Source: Nonomuraea endophytica (GTDB lineage: Bacteria > Actinomycetota > Actinomycetes > Streptosporangiales > Streptosporangiaceae). Taken from it: 64,000 nt of DNA. Below the pieces are notes generated by a model. It was not told the origin of the DNA, ran no database searches, and saw only the letters and a program-made list of their open reading frames with translations. The position numbers and the translations under genes are program-made. The stretch spans positions 98,097-162,096 of the forward strand of contig NZ_JACHIN010000015.1 of NCBI RefSeq assembly GCF_014203235.1, written 5' to 3'. Of this stretch, positions 30,122 through 39,208 are shown one piece after another. Each line of letters begins with the position of its first letter. Position 1 is the first letter of the stretch.

Positions 30122-31511
30122 GAGTCAATTCTCCCAGTATCCGGGCGGCCGCCGTGCGAGCCGTGGCGACGCACGCGGGGATCCCGAGCCCGTCGTAGGC
30201 CGCGCCGCAGACGGCGAGCCCCGGCTGCACGGCCACCGCCGCGCGAACCCTGGCCACCCGATCCAGGTGGCCCACGTTGTACTGCGGCAGCGCGCCGCCC
30301 CATCGGGTGACGCGGGTGTCCACGGGCAGCCCGCGCACCCCCATCACCTCGGCCATCTCCGCCGTGGCCAGCGAGACCAGTTCGGAGTCCGCGCGCTGCA
30401 GAAGGTGCTCCTCGCCGATCCGGCCCACCGAGCAGCGCACGATGAGCAGGTCGTCGGACAGGTGCGGCCACTTGACGGAGCTGAACGTGGCCGCCTTGAC
30501 CGGCCGCCCCTCGACCGGGGGCACCAGGTAGCCGCTGCCTGTGGGCAGTTCGGGGAAGGCGTCGGGGGTGTAGGCGAGGGTGACGATGGCCATGCTGGCG
30601 TACTCGATCCTGGCCAGCTCGGCGGCGGCCTTCGGGACCTCATCGCGCAGCAGCCGCGCGGCGGGCGCGGCCGGGACGGCGAGGATCACCGCGTCGGCCT
30701 CGATCACCTCGGGCCGCGGCACCGGGCCGGTCACCAGCTGCCAGCCCGACTCGGTACGGCGCAGCTCCCTGACCGTCACCCCGGTCCTGATGTCGGCGCC
30801 GCAGGCCTTGGCCACGGCCTCGGGCAGGCTGCCCAGCCCGCCGCGCAGGGAGTTGAAGACCGGTCCCGCCGCCTTGGGCGCGTCCTCGACGATCTCGCGC
30901 GCCGCGCCGAGCAGGGAACGTTCGGTGCGGGCGGCGATCGCGATGCTCGGCATCGTGGCTTCCAGGGAGAGCATGTCGGAGCGCCCGGCGTAGACGCCGC
31001 CGAGCAGCGGCTCCACGAGCCGGTCGAGCACCTCCGCGCCCATGCGGGCCCGGATGTAGGCGGCGACGGAGACGTCGGTGCGCACGAGTGTGGCGGGGAG
31101 CACCTGGTCGAGCGGGACCCGCAGGAGCCCGGCCGGCGAGATGATGCCCGACTTGGCGAGTTCGGTGAGGTCGGCGGGGACGCCCATCACCTGGCCCTTG
31201 GGCATCGTGCGCAGCGCTCCACGCGAGTAGACGGCGGCCGAGGTGGTGCCGGGGGTGACCAGGTCGTCGCCGAGCCCCACGGCCTTGGCCAGGTCCTTGC
31301 CCTCGGGCCGCCTGGCCAGCATCGCCTCGGCGCCCTCGTCGACCCGGACCCCCGCGACCTCGGAGGCGTGCAGTTTGCCCCCGATGCGCGGGCTGCCTTC
31401 GAGCACGGTCACCTTGAGGCGTTCGCCGCCGTTGTGCCGCAGATACCACGCCGCGGCCAGCCCTGAGATCCCGCCTCCGACGATGACGACGTGCGCCCGG
31501 TTCCCTTCCAC
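30114..31511 (-). CDS. hemG: Coproporphyrinogen III oxidase (HemG/HemY/CgoX)
   Basis: The 465-residue FAD enzyme has the N-terminal dinucleotide fold HVVIVGGGISGLAAAWYL (8-25), followed by VTVLEGSPRIGGKLHA. LVEPLLGGVYAGRSDMLS and the C-terminal FAD motif AVAVQPGLAVCGAAYDGLGIPACVATA complete the family pattern. In this lineage it oxidises coproporphyrinogen III to coproporphyrin III before iron insertion and HemQ. It forms an operon with hemQ; hemE lies 3 kb upstream in the same orientation. Confidence 0.95.
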   Translation of the reverse strand: MEGNRAHVVIVGGGISGLAAAWYLRHNGGERLKVTVLEGSPRIGGKLHASEVAGVRVDEGAEAMLARRPEGKDLAKAVGLGDDLVTPGTTSAAVYSRGALRTMPKGQVMGVPADLTELAKSGIISPAGLLRVPLDQVLPATLVRTDVSVAAYIRARMGAEVLDRLVEPLLGGVYAGRSDMLSLEATMPSIAIAARTERSLLGAAREIVEDAPKAAGPVFNSLRGGLGSLPEAVAKACGADIRTGVTVRELRRTESGWQLVTGPVPRPEVIEADAVILAVPAAPAARLLRDEVPKAAAELARIEYASMAIVTLAYTPDAFPELPTGSGYLVPPVEGRPVKAATFSSVKWPHLSDDLLIVRCSVGRIGEEHLLQRADSELVSLATAEMAEVMGVRGLPVDTRVTRWGGALPQYNVGHLDRVARVRAAVAVQPGLAVCGAAYDGLGIPACVATARTAAARILGELTHD

Positions 31512-31604
31512 GCCTCCTGACGCTACCGCCTGGCGGCGCCGGTCGGACGCGTGACCCTATCGAGACGCCCCCGTTAGAACCGGCGCCGGGCACGACCCGT
31601 CCTT

Positions 31605-32528
31605 ATGGTCATGAAGACAATGGCGTTGGCGGCGGCGCTGGCCGTCGTACTGCTGTCCGGTTGCGGCGGCAGCGGCAGCGGCGGTGTCGCCCAAATCGGC
31701 AACGCGTCCGCGCCCGAGAGCGCGGCGGTCGGGCCGGCCCGCGCGGATGCCGACTCCACGGCGAAGGACGCCACGGGCGGCAAGACGATCACCTCGGACG
31801 TCAAGGTGACCGCCGAGGAACGTCAGATCATCTACATCGCCAGCCTGACCGTGCGGGCCAAGGACGTCACGGCCGCCGCCGAGCGGGCCAAGACGATCGT
31901 CACCGGCGCCGGCGGGCACCTGTCGAAGGAGGAGTCCAGCGCCGCCGAGCAGCAGGAGGCGAGCGCGACCCTCGAGTTCAAGATCCCGCCCGCCCGCTAC
32001 CAGGAGGTCCTGACCGTACTCGGCCGCGACCTCGGCAAGCGGCTGTCCATGACCCAGGGCACGCAGGACGTGACCATGGAGATCGCCGACGTCAACAGCC
32101 GGCTGAAGTCGGCCGAGGGCGCGCTCGCCTCGCTCCGCTCGCTGCTGGGCAAGGCCAAGACGATCGGCGAGGTGCTGCAGGTCGAGCGGGAGATCCAGAA
32201 CCGCGAGGCCGAGCTGGAGTCTCTCCAGGCCCGCCAGAAGGAGCTCGCCGCCCAGGTCGGCATGGCCACGGTGACGCTGCGCCTCATGGGCCCGGCCGCC
32301 GAGGTGCTGCCGCCCGACGACGACCCGCCCGGCTTCCTGGGCGGCCTCGCCGCGGGGTGGCGGGCGCTCGTGGACTTCCTCAAGGTCGTGGTGACCGTCG
32401 TGGGCGTGGTGCTGCCCTGGCTGCTGATCGTCGCGCCCGTGGTGCTGCTCGTGATCTTCCTGGTACGGCGCGGCCGTACCGCCAGACCGGCTGCCCCCGC
32501 CGCGCCGGAGGAGACGCCCGCCGCCTAG
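31605..32528 (+). CDS. DUF4349 lipoprotein
   Basis: The 307-residue protein has a lipoprotein signal (VVLLSGCGG, lipid on Cys near residue 23) and then a DUF4349 domain: IIYIASLTVRAKDVTAAAERAKTIVTGAGGHLS, LEFKIPPARYQEVLTVL and DVNSRLKSAEGALASLRSLLGKA. A coiled-coil follows (EVLQVEREIQNREAELESLQARQKELAAQVGMATV), then a C-terminal membrane helix and a basic tail. It is therefore held at both ends of the membrane. Function unknown. Its stop is one base from the stop of the convergent SARP gene. Confidence 0.88.
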   Translation: MVMKTMALAAALAVVLLSGCGGSGSGGVAQIGNASAPESAAVGPARADADSTAKDATGGKTITSDVKVTAEERQIIYIASLTVRAKDVTAAAERAKTIVTGAGGHLSKEESSAAEQQEASATLEFKIPPARYQEVLTVLGRDLGKRLSMTQGTQDVTMEIADVNSRLKSAEGALASLRSLLGKAKTIGEVLQVEREIQNREAELESLQARQKELAAQVGMATVTLRLMGPAAEVLPPDDDPPGFLGGLAAGWRALVDFLKVVVTVVGVVLPWLLIVAPVVLLVIFLVRRGRTARPAAPAAPEETPAA

Positions 32529-32529
32529 C

Positions 32530-34320
32530 TCACACCACGCAGAGCTTGGAGGAGATGGTCCGGCGGCGGCCCATCGGGGAGGCCATGGCTCGGGCGACGG
32601 CCTGCTCGCCCAGGCGGGCGGGCACGTCGGCGGCGGCCCGCTCGGCCGCGAACAGCCGGACCAGGTGCCGCATCCGGTAGCGCTCCCAGCCCTGCTCGTC
32701 GGCGCGCTCGTGCTGCAGGAGCTGTTCGTCGGCGAGGCGGTCGAGCAGCCCGCCGGCCTCCTCGATGCCCGTGCCGAGCATGATGGTGGCCAGCCACGGG
32801 GTGCACTCGACGGCCGCGGGCAGCAGGCCGAGCAGGCAGAAGAGCAGGCGCTCGCGCTCGCCGACGGCGTGGTAGCCGGAGGCGATGGCGGCGCGGACGT
32901 CCAGGTCGCCGGCGCGCAGTTCGTCGAGGCGGCTGTGCTCGGCGCGCATCCGGCAGGCCAGGAGTTCGGCGGTCCAGCCGGGGCGGGTGGCGAGCCGGGC
33001 GGCGGCGATGCGCAGCGCCAGCGGCAGCCCGTCGCAGAGCTGGGCGAGCTGTGAGAGGCCCGCGTCCTCTCCTGCCATCTGGGTGGGGATGAGGCGGCGC
33101 AGGAGGTTCACCGCCTGGTCGCGGGGCAGCTCGTCCAGCCGGGTGGACGATGCGCCCTCCCCCACCAGGCCCTCGAACCGGCCGCGCCCGGTGACCAGCA
33201 CCCGGCAGCCGGGCGCGCCGGGCAGCAGCGGGCGTACCTGGGCGGCGCAGGCGGCGTCGTCCAGGACCAGCAGCACGCGGCGGCGGCGCAGCAGCGTGCG
33301 GTAGAGGGCGGCGCGCTCGTCGAGGCCGTCGGGGACGCGGGTGACGCCGAGCGCGCGCAGGAACCTGGCCAATACTTCGGCGGGCGGCAGCGGGCCGGTC
33401 CTGGCGCGCAGGTCGGCGGCGAGCTGGCCGTCGGGGAAGCGGGCCGCGCGCGAGTGCGCCCAGCGCAGTGCCAGGCCGGTCTTGCCGATGCCGGCCGGAC
33501 CGGTGATGACGGCGGTGGCGCCCGTTTCGAGCGAGCGGTCGAGGGCGGCGAGCTCCGGGCGGCGGCCGGTGAAGGCGGCGACGTCCTGGGGCAGCTGGGC
33601 GGGGTGCGGCGGCGGCTGGTCGCCATCGAGGGCTTGGGCGTGGGCGGCGCGCAGGTGTCCGCCGGGTTCGACGCCCAGCTCGGCCACCAGGCGTGAACGG
33701 CCCTCCCGGTAGGAGCTCAGGGCCTCGGCCCGGCGGCCGGAGCGGTGCAGGGCCAGGAGGTGGGCGGCGCGCAGGCGTTCGCGCAGCGGATGGGCGGCCA
33801 CCAGCGGCGCCAGCTCGGCCGCGGCCTCCGCCGGACGGTCGAGGACGAGCAGTCGCTCCGCGCGTTCCTCGGCCGCCGCCAGGCGCAGCTCCTCCAGGCG
33901 AGCCGCCTCACAGCTCACCGCGTGCAGGCCGGCGTAGGCGTCGCCGCGCCACAGGGCGAGCGCCTCGCCGTACGCGGCGGCCGCCGAATCGGGGGAACAT
34001 TCAGCACGGGCCTGCGTGAGCAGGTGCTCGAAGCGGGCGGCGTCGAGCTCGGCGGGGTCGAGGAGCAGCGTGTAGGCCTCGCCGCGCCGGGTGACGCGGT
34101 CGTCGCCGATCGCCTGCCGTACGTGGTGGACGTGCCAGCGGACCGTGGCGGGGGACGGCGGCGCCTGCCCCCACACCGCCTCGGCGAGCATGCCGTCGGT
34201 GGTGGCCCGGTTGGCCCTGCTCAGCAGCACGGCCAGGATGTTGCGTTGCTTGGCCGAGGTCAGCGCGACAGCGCCGCCCTCACGGACGATCGCCAATTCC
34301 CCCAGAACGCCGAACTCCAC
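32530..34320 (-). CDS. SARP-type regulator with BTAD and NB-ARC domains (AfsR-like)
   Basis: The 596-residue protein has an OmpR-like winged helix (1-95, MEFGVLGELAIVREGGAVALTSAKQRNILAVLL), a bacterial transcriptional activation domain (about 96-240), and an NTPase module. The P-loop is GPAGIGKTGLA (about 272-282), with VLLVLDDAACAAQV as Walker B and a GLPLALR motif. The TPR part of longer AfsR proteins is absent. SARPs activate secondary-metabolite genes, but none lie adjacent. The gene sits between haem genes, a likely insertion into that block. Confidence 0.9.
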   Translation of the reverse strand: MEFGVLGELAIVREGGAVALTSAKQRNILAVLLSRANRATTDGMLAEAVWGQAPPSPATVRWHVHHVRQAIGDDRVTRRGEAYTLLLDPAELDAARFEHLLTQARAECSPDSAAAAYGEALALWRGDAYAGLHAVSCEAARLEELRLAAAEERAERLLVLDRPAEAAAELAPLVAAHPLRERLRAAHLLALHRSGRRAEALSSYREGRSRLVAELGVEPGGHLRAAHAQALDGDQPPPHPAQLPQDVAAFTGRRPELAALDRSLETGATAVITGPAGIGKTGLALRWAHSRAARFPDGQLAADLRARTGPLPPAEVLARFLRALGVTRVPDGLDERAALYRTLLRRRRVLLVLDDAACAAQVRPLLPGAPGCRVLVTGRGRFEGLVGEGASSTRLDELPRDQAVNLLRRLIPTQMAGEDAGLSQLAQLCDGLPLALRIAAARLATRPGWTAELLACRMRAEHSRLDELRAGDLDVRAAIASGYHAVGERERLLFCLLGLLPAAVECTPWLATIMLGTGIEEAGGLLDRLADEQLLQHERADEQGWERYRMRHLVRLFAAERAAADVPARLGEQAVARAMASPMGRRRTISSKLCVV

Positions 34321-34391
34321 GCCGGTTCCCCCCGGTTGCCTCGCACCCGACGTCCCCGACCATACTAAGTCGCCCGAAGTATGTCAGGGGG

Positions 34392-35429
34392 TTACAGCCG
34401 GGAGGTATCGGGGTCAAAGGAATGGACCAAATCTGTCAACCGCTTGAGCTGGTCCGGATCGGTGCTGGGCAGGACGCCGTGGCCGAGGTTGAAGACGTGG
34501 CCCTCGGCCGCGCGGCCTCTGCGCAGGATGTCGAGCGCGCGCTCCTCGACGACCTCCCACGGGGCCAGCAGGATGGCCGGGTCGAGGTTGCCCTGCAGCG
34601 CCTTGCCGGGGCCGACGCGGCGGGCGGCCTCGTCGAGCGGCACCCGCCAGTCGACGCCCACCACGTCGGGACCCACCTCGCCGAGCACGCCGAGCAGCTC
34701 TCCGGTGCCGACGCCGAAGTGGATGCGCGGCACTTCGGCCACCCCGGCGAAGATGCGGCTGGTGTGGGGCGCGATGAACTCCCGGTAGTCGGCGGGCGCG
34801 ATCGCGCCGACCCAGGAGTCGAACAGCTGGATGGCCGAGGCCCCGGCCCTGACCTGGATGCGCAGGTGCTCCAGCACGATGCCGGTCAGGCGGTCCATGA
34901 GCGCGTGCCAGAGGTGCGGCTCGCCGTACATCATGGCTTTGGTTCGGTCGTGGTTCTTGGAGGGGCCGCCCTCGATCAGGTACGACGCCAGCGTGAACGG
35001 CGCGCCCGCGAAGCCGATGAGCGGCGTGGACCCGAGCTCGCCCACCAGTGACCCGATGGCCTCGGTGACGTAGGGGACGTCGCCGGGCTCCAGGGGGCGC
35101 AGCGCCTCCAGGCCCTTGGCGTCGCGGATCGGATTGGCGATGACCGGGCCGACGCCCGGCTTGATGTCGAGGTCGACGCCGATGGCCTTGAGCGGGACCA
35201 CGATGTCGCTGAAGAAGATGGCGGCGTCGACGCCGTAGCGGCGGATCGGCTGCAGGGTGATCTCGACGATCAGGTCGGGGTCGGCGCACGCGGCCAGCAT
35301 CGCCGTGCCCTCGCGCACCTTCAGGTATTCGGGCAGCGAACGGCCGGCCTGCCGCATGTACCACACGGGGGTGTGCGGGACGGGCTGACGGCGGCAGGCG
35401 CGCAGAAAGGCGGAGTCGTCGAGATTCAC
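34392..35429 (-). CDS. hemE: Uroporphyrinogen decarboxylase
   Basis: The 345-residue protein starts at GTG 35429 (VNLDDSAFLRACRRQPVPHTPVW) and has the signatures PVWYMRQAGRSLPEY, IFFSDIVVPLKAIG (with the catalytic Asp), GFAGAPFTLASYLIEGG, QLFDSWVGAI and LQGNLDPAILLAP. It turns uroporphyrinogen III into coproporphyrinogen III, feeding HemG and HemQ encoded downstream. The usual close hemE-hemG-hemQ order is here interrupted by a SARP gene and a DUF4349 gene. Confidence 0.96.
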   Translation of the reverse strand: MNLDDSAFLRACRRQPVPHTPVWYMRQAGRSLPEYLKVREGTAMLAACADPDLIVEITLQPIRRYGVDAAIFFSDIVVPLKAIGVDLDIKPGVGPVIANPIRDAKGLEALRPLEPGDVPYVTEAIGSLVGELGSTPLIGFAGAPFTLASYLIEGGPSKNHDRTKAMMYGEPHLWHALMDRLTGIVLEHLRIQVRAGASAIQLFDSWVGAIAPADYREFIAPHTSRIFAGVAEVPRIHFGVGTGELLGVLGEVGPDVVGVDWRVPLDEAARRVGPGKALQGNLDPAILLAPWEVVEERALDILRRGRAAEGHVFNLGHGVLPSTDPDQLKRLTDLVHSFDPDTSRL

Positions 35430-35622
35430 GCTCCAAGCCTGCCACGGCACCCGTGTGGTCGGTGCATCGGAGCAAGGCGGGAAATTCTGGATCAAGAGTT
35501 CGCCAAGCCGCCGCGCGGCATCGATTCGGCAACCACTTTCGGGACACGCCGAGCGCGTTGCGGGGAATTGTCAGCGAGCCGTGTCACCGTCAGACCCACG
35601 ATCACAAGAAAGGCCCCGTGCG

Positions 35623-35826
35623 ATGACCGCGTTGTGGAGCTCCCTCCGCAGTGAACATTGCCCCGACTGCGCCGGCGAGCGGATGTTCGAGCAGCCGCTC
35701 TGCGTTGACGGGCACGAGCCTGACACGTGCCCCGACTGGGCGTGCACGGACTGCGGGCTGGCCGTGTTCCTCGGGGCGCCACAAGTGCCCGCGCGGACTC
35801 GGACGCTGGTGACGGCCGCGGCTTGA
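35623..35826 (+). CDS. Small cysteine-rich protein
   Basis: The 67-residue protein has HCPDCAGERMFEQPLCVDGH...TCPDWACTDCGLAVFLG, six or more Cys in C-x-x-C-type spacing that suit one zinc ribbon. AAAGG lies upstream of ATG 35623. It is divergent from hemE and upstream of the DUF3000 gene. The family is not known to me; the Cys pattern and protein-like composition are the support. Confidence 0.65.
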   Translation: MTALWSSLRSEHCPDCAGERMFEQPLCVDGHEPDTCPDWACTDCGLAVFLGAPQVPARTRTLVTAAA

Positions 35827-35886
35827 GCACATCGTATGAGCACCCCCGTGGTCCCCTTCCGTCCGTCAGCGACCTACGCTTCGACT

Positions 35887-36480
35887 ATGACCGTCGGTGA
35901 CCGGCCGCCGCCTCCCCCGGCGTTCCTGCGCGCCGCGGAGAGCCTGCGGCCGATCGACGTGCGGCCCGAGATCGAACTCGAGGACCTGCCGGCCCCCCAG
36001 CGGCTCGCGCCGTACTCGGCCGCCATCGGCGCGTCCGTCTACCGCGACGACGACGAGCTGGCGGTGGGGCGGCTGATCCTGCTGTTCGACCCCGACGGCC
36101 AGCGCGGCTGGGACGGCCCCTTCCGCCTCGTCGCCTACGTGCGGGCCGACATGGAGCCGGAGATCACCTCCGATCCGCTGCTCGGCCCGGTCGCGTGGAG
36201 CTGGCTGACCGAGGCGTTGGAGTCCCACCACGCCGCTTACTCCGCCGCTGGCGGTACTGTGACAAGGGCCGTGTCCGAGGGGTTCGGCAACAAAGCGGAA
36301 GACCCGGTCACCACCGAGCTGGAACTGAGGGCGTCCTGGTCCCCGACGGAGGAGGACCTCTCGGGTCACGTCGCCGCCTGGTGCGACCTCATGTGCCTGG
36401 CGGCGGGGATCCCACCCCTCCCGCCCGACGTGGCCACGCTGCCGCGCCATCGTGAAGATCCGGAGTCCTTTCGGCAGTGA
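35887..36480 (+). CDS. DUF3000 family protein
   Basis: The 197-residue protein (RPEIELEDLPAPQRLAPYSAAIGASVYRDDDELAVGRLILLFDPDGQRGWDGPFRLVAYVRADMEPEI...) matches the actinobacterial DUF3000 family, a marker gene next to rnd and hemE. ATG 35887 is favoured; ATG 35836 would add 17 residues over what looks like promoter DNA. Its stop overlaps the GTG of the ribonuclease D gene (GTGA at 36477-36480). The biochemical role is unknown. Confidence 0.88.
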   Translation: MTVGDRPPPPPAFLRAAESLRPIDVRPEIELEDLPAPQRLAPYSAAIGASVYRDDDELAVGRLILLFDPDGQRGWDGPFRLVAYVRADMEPEITSDPLLGPVAWSWLTEALESHHAAYSAAGGTVTRAVSEGFGNKAEDPVTTELELRASWSPTEEDLSGHVAAWCDLMCLAAGIPPLPPDVATLPRHREDPESFRQ

Positions 36481-37703
36481 CAGAAGAACAGACCGTCGTC
36501 CCGCTGCTAGAGCCGCGCGAGGGCATCCCGCGGGTGATCGCCGACGCCGCGGGGCTGGCCCGCACGATCGAGGCGTTCGCCGCCGGCAGCGGGCCTGTCG
36601 CGGTCGACGCCGAGCGGGCCTCCGGCTACCGCTATGGCAACCGCGCCTATCTCGTCCAGCTGCGCCGTACCGGCGCGGGAAGCGCGCTCATCGACCCCAT
36701 GGGCTGCCCCGACCTGAGCGCGCTCGACGCGGCCGTGTCCGACGCCGAGGTCGTCCTGCACGCCGCCTCGCAGGACCTTCCGTGTCTCGCCGAGATCGGC
36801 TTCCGGCCGCGCCGGATGTTCGACACCGAGCTGGCCGGGCGACTGCTCGGGTACGAGCGGGTGGGCCTGGGCACCATGGTCGAGACCGTCCTCGGCCTGC
36901 GGCTCGAGAAGGGCCATTCGGCGGCCGACTGGTCGACCAGGCCGCTGCCCGAAGACTGGCTGCGTTACGCGGCGCTCGACGTCGAGGTGCTGGTGGAGCT
37001 CCGTGACGCGCTCCACGCGCAGCTGGTGGAGAGCGGCAAGCTGGAGTGGGCCCAGGAGGAGTTCGCCGCCGTGCTGGCCACGCCGCCGCCGTCGCCGCGT
37101 TCCGACCCCTGGCGGCGCACTTCCGGCATCCACAAGGTCCGCAACGTACGTGCGCTGGCCATCGTGCGCGAGCTGTGGACGATGCGCGACACGATCGCGA
37201 GGGAGAAGGACCTGGCCCCCGGCCGCGTCCTGCCCGACGCCGCGATCGTGACCGCCGCGCTGGAGGTGCCGCGCACCAAGAAGGCGCTCACCGAGATCTC
37301 CGCGTTCACCGGCCGCAGCGCGCGGCGCTACATGTCCGACTGGCTGTCGGCGGTCAGCCGCGCGCGGGCGCTGCCCGACGGCCAGTTGCCCGCGCCGAGC
37401 TCGCCCGGTGACGGCCCGCCTCCGGCCAACCGCTGGGCCGATCGCGACCCGGCCGCCGCCAAGCGCCTGGCCGCGGCGCGCGCGGTGGTGGCGGCACTGG
37501 CCGACGAGCACCGGATGCCCACCGAGAACCTCCTGCAGCCCGACGCCGTCCGCCGCCTCACCTGGGAGCCGCCTGAGGTGCTCGACGACGAGACGGTGGC
37601 CGAGCGGCTGCGTTCGCTGGGGGCCCGCGAGTGGCAGGTCGGCCTCACGGCGCATCCGCTCACCAAGGCCCTGGACCGGCTGGAGACCAAGGGCGAGGTC
37701 TGA
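36477..37703 (+). CDS. rnd: Ribonuclease D (DEDDy exonuclease with HRDC domain)
   Basis: The 408-residue protein has the DEDD exonuclease motifs GPVAVDAERASGYRYGNRAYLVQL (I, D-x-E), HAASQDLPCLAEIGF (II) and the DWSTRPLPEDWLRYAALDVEVLVEL region (III with Tyr). An HRDC domain follows (about 215-290, VRNVRALAIVRELWTMRDTIAREKDLAPGRVLPDAAI). It trims 3' ends of tRNA and other RNAs. It is translationally coupled to DUF3000, and a 22-bp palindrome follows its stop directly. Confidence 0.95.
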   Translation: MTEEQTVVPLLEPREGIPRVIADAAGLARTIEAFAAGSGPVAVDAERASGYRYGNRAYLVQLRRTGAGSALIDPMGCPDLSALDAAVSDAEVVLHAASQDLPCLAEIGFRPRRMFDTELAGRLLGYERVGLGTMVETVLGLRLEKGHSAADWSTRPLPEDWLRYAALDVEVLVELRDALHAQLVESGKLEWAQEEFAAVLATPPPSPRSDPWRRTSGIHKVRNVRALAIVRELWTMRDTIAREKDLAPGRVLPDAAIVTAALEVPRTKKALTEISAFTGRSARRYMSDWLSAVSRARALPDGQLPAPSSPGDGPPPANRWADRDPAAAKRLAAARAVVAALADEHRMPTENLLQPDAVRRLTWEPPEVLDDETVAERLRSLGAREWQVGLTAHPLTKALDRLETKGEV

Positions 37704-37725
37704 CGCCGCCTCCGCGGAGGCGGCG
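37704..37725 (+). terminator. Palindromic terminator after ribonuclease D
   Basis: CGCCGCCTCCG/CGGAGGCGGCG is a perfect 22-bp palindrome starting at the base after the rnd stop codon. It is a likely hairpin terminator, though without a long T-run. Confidence 0.6.
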
Positions 37726-37733
37726 CCGCGCTT

Positions 37734-37835
37734 CTATCCCTCGGTCCAGTGCATGTCCGGGCGTGTCGTCGTGATGTCCCCGTCGATCATGGCGACCTTT
37801 CTGCGGTTCTCCTTCAGCCAGTCGTCGAGCCACGC
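37734..37835 (-). pseudogene. Short coding remnant (AWLDDWLKENRR...)
   Basis: A minus-strand frame without a start codon reads AWLDDWLKENRRKVAMIDGD then ITTTRPDMHWTEG to a TAG at 37734-37736. The composition is protein-like and unlike the surroundings, so it is probably the tail of a lost gene. I cannot name the family. Confidence 0.3.
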
Positions 37836-37883
37836 TAGGCCGCTCCCGTTGGACCGCCGTTGGCCCCTTGTTGGGTCGCGGCC

Positions 37884-38699
37884 TCAGGCCCGGCCGGTCA
37901 GGGCGATCCTGGTGATCCGGTCGAGGGTGGGGCCGGGGCGGAGGTAGTCGGTGTGGCGGCCGTCGCCGCCGTCGACGATCCGGGCGCCGAAGGCGGCGAC
38001 GTTCGGGTCGGCGCCGAATCCGACGGGGCCGAGCGTGACCCCCGGGCGGAAGACGTCGTCGCGGCCGGACAGCGCCGTCCACACGCGGGCGGGCGTGCGG
38101 AGGGCGGCGGCGTCGGCGACGCCCATGCCGGGGCTGCCCAGGGCGACGATGTCGGTGACGGGCAGGGCGGGCGCGGCCTCGCCGCAGACGACCGTGCCGT
38201 AGCTGTGGCAGACCAGGGCCACCCTCTTGGGCAGAAGGGCGGTCACCAGGGTCCGCAGGGCCTTGGCGCCCTTCGCGGCGGGCAGCGTGGTGATGACGCC
38301 CGGGTCGGTCATCTCGGGCGCGTCGTAGCCGAGCCAGCCGATGACCGCGACGTTCGTGCCGGGGGCGAGGGCCTGGGCGCGGGCGTGCAGGGCACGGGCG
38401 GCGCCGCCCGGCGCGGCGGTGCTGTCGTTGAACTGCGCCAGGCCATAACCGGTGCCCGGCACGAAGATGATCACCGAGTCGGCGGCGGCCAGGTCGCCCA
38501 CCACCTCGACGGCCCGCCCGTCGCCGGCCCGGTCGAGGGCCAGGAACTGCCGCCCGGAACCGTCTCCCGCGTTGGCGGCGTAGCGTGCGGCCAGGGCGGG
38601 CGCGGTGATCGCGGGCAGGTCGAGCGGTTGTGTGCCCGGCTGGGAGGAGGCACCCGCCACGGTCAGGGCGAGCAGGGCACCCAGCAGGAAACGACGCAT
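37884..38699 (-). CDS. Secreted alpha/beta hydrolase (DUF1023-like)
   Basis: The 271-residue protein has a signal peptide (1-19, MRRFLLGALLALTVAGASS), then VEVVGDLAAADSVIIFVPGTGYG (oxyanion-hole region), IGWLGYDAPEM, VCHSYGTVVCGEAAPALPVTDIVALGSPG with the nucleophile Ser in H-S-Y-G, and a C-terminal GGDGRHTDYL that supplies the His. The pattern fits the DUF1023 alpha/beta-hydrolase group of actinobacteria, whose substrates are unknown. It is a monocistronic gene, separated from the PadR gene by 43 bp in the same orientation. Confidence 0.88.
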   Translation of the reverse strand: MRRFLLGALLALTVAGASSQPGTQPLDLPAITAPALAARYAANAGDGSGRQFLALDRAGDGRAVEVVGDLAAADSVIIFVPGTGYGLAQFNDSTAAPGGAARALHARAQALAPGTNVAVIGWLGYDAPEMTDPGVITTLPAAKGAKALRTLVTALLPKRVALVCHSYGTVVCGEAAPALPVTDIVALGSPGMGVADAAALRTPARVWTALSGRDDVFRPGVTLGPVGFGADPNVAAFGARIVDGGDGRHTDYLRPGPTLDRITRIALTGRA

Positions 38700-38742
38700 G
38701 GTTCACGACCGTATGCGACGGCGCGCCCCGCTGGCGTCAGCC

Positions 38743-39117
38743 TCAGGTACCAGCCGTCCCCTGCCTCTTGGGTACGTGCTTTCCCGGAGCCCCTCTCAGG
38801 GTCGCGAGCGCCTCGTCGAGCCGTGCCCAGTCACGGCCGAGGACCGCGGCGAGCTCCGCTCCGGCCTCGCTCGTACGGTAGAACCGGCGCGGCCTCGACT
38901 CTTTCGTGCTCCATTCGCTGACCAGGAGCCCCTGCCGCTCCAGTCGCCGCAGCAGCGGGTAGAGCGTGTTGGCCTCGACCGCGAAGCCGCTGCTCGCGAG
39001 CTCGTCGAGCAGGGCGTAGCCGTAGTTGGGCCGCTCCAGCGCGAGCAGGCAGGCCAGCACGGCGGTGCCCCGCCGGAGCTCCTGAAGATGGGTGGCGATC
39101 GGCGCGTCGTCGGGCAT
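38743..39117 (-). CDS. PadR-family transcriptional regulator
   Basis: The 124-residue protein has the PadR winged helix: LRRGTAVLACLLALERPNYGYALLDELASSGFAVEANTLYPLLRRLERQGLLVSEW, with wing residues RRFYRTSEAG. Its C-terminal helix is short (PadR subfamily 2-like). It is divergent from the Gfo/Idh/MocA operon across 91 bp that contain a TGTGTG-G-CACACA palindrome, its likely operator. PadR proteins usually repress themselves and a neighbour until a small molecule binds. Confidence 0.9.
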   Translation of the reverse strand: MPDDAPIATHLQELRRGTAVLACLLALERPNYGYALLDELASSGFAVEANTLYPLLRRLERQGLLVSEWSTKESRPRRFYRTSEAGAELAAVLGRDWARLDEALATLRGAPGKHVPKRQGTAGT

Positions 39118-39130
39118 GGCCGCACGTTAT

Positions 39131-39143
39131 TGTGTGGCACACA
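39131..39143. promoter_or_regulatory. PadR operator candidate
   Basis: TGTGTG-G-CACACA is perfect and flanked by TTAT and GTAT, giving the ATAC/GTAT-edged dyad usual for PadR boxes. It lies 14 bp upstream of the padR-like start. Confidence 0.5.
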
Positions 39144-39179
39144 GTATTGCAACGGCACCCGCGCCCGCCGTACGGTCCT

Positions 39180-39193
39180 GGAAAGCGCTTTCC
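39180..39193. promoter_or_regulatory. LacI-family operator upstream of the Gfo/Idh/MocA operon
   Basis: GGAAAGCGCTTTCC is a perfect 14-bp palindrome ending 15 bp before ATG 39209. The same motif, with one change, lies upstream of the LacI gene at 49041 (49051-49067), so that regulator is the likely ligand. Confidence 0.7.
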
Positions 39194-39208
39194 GAAGAAG
39201 GGGTCTCG

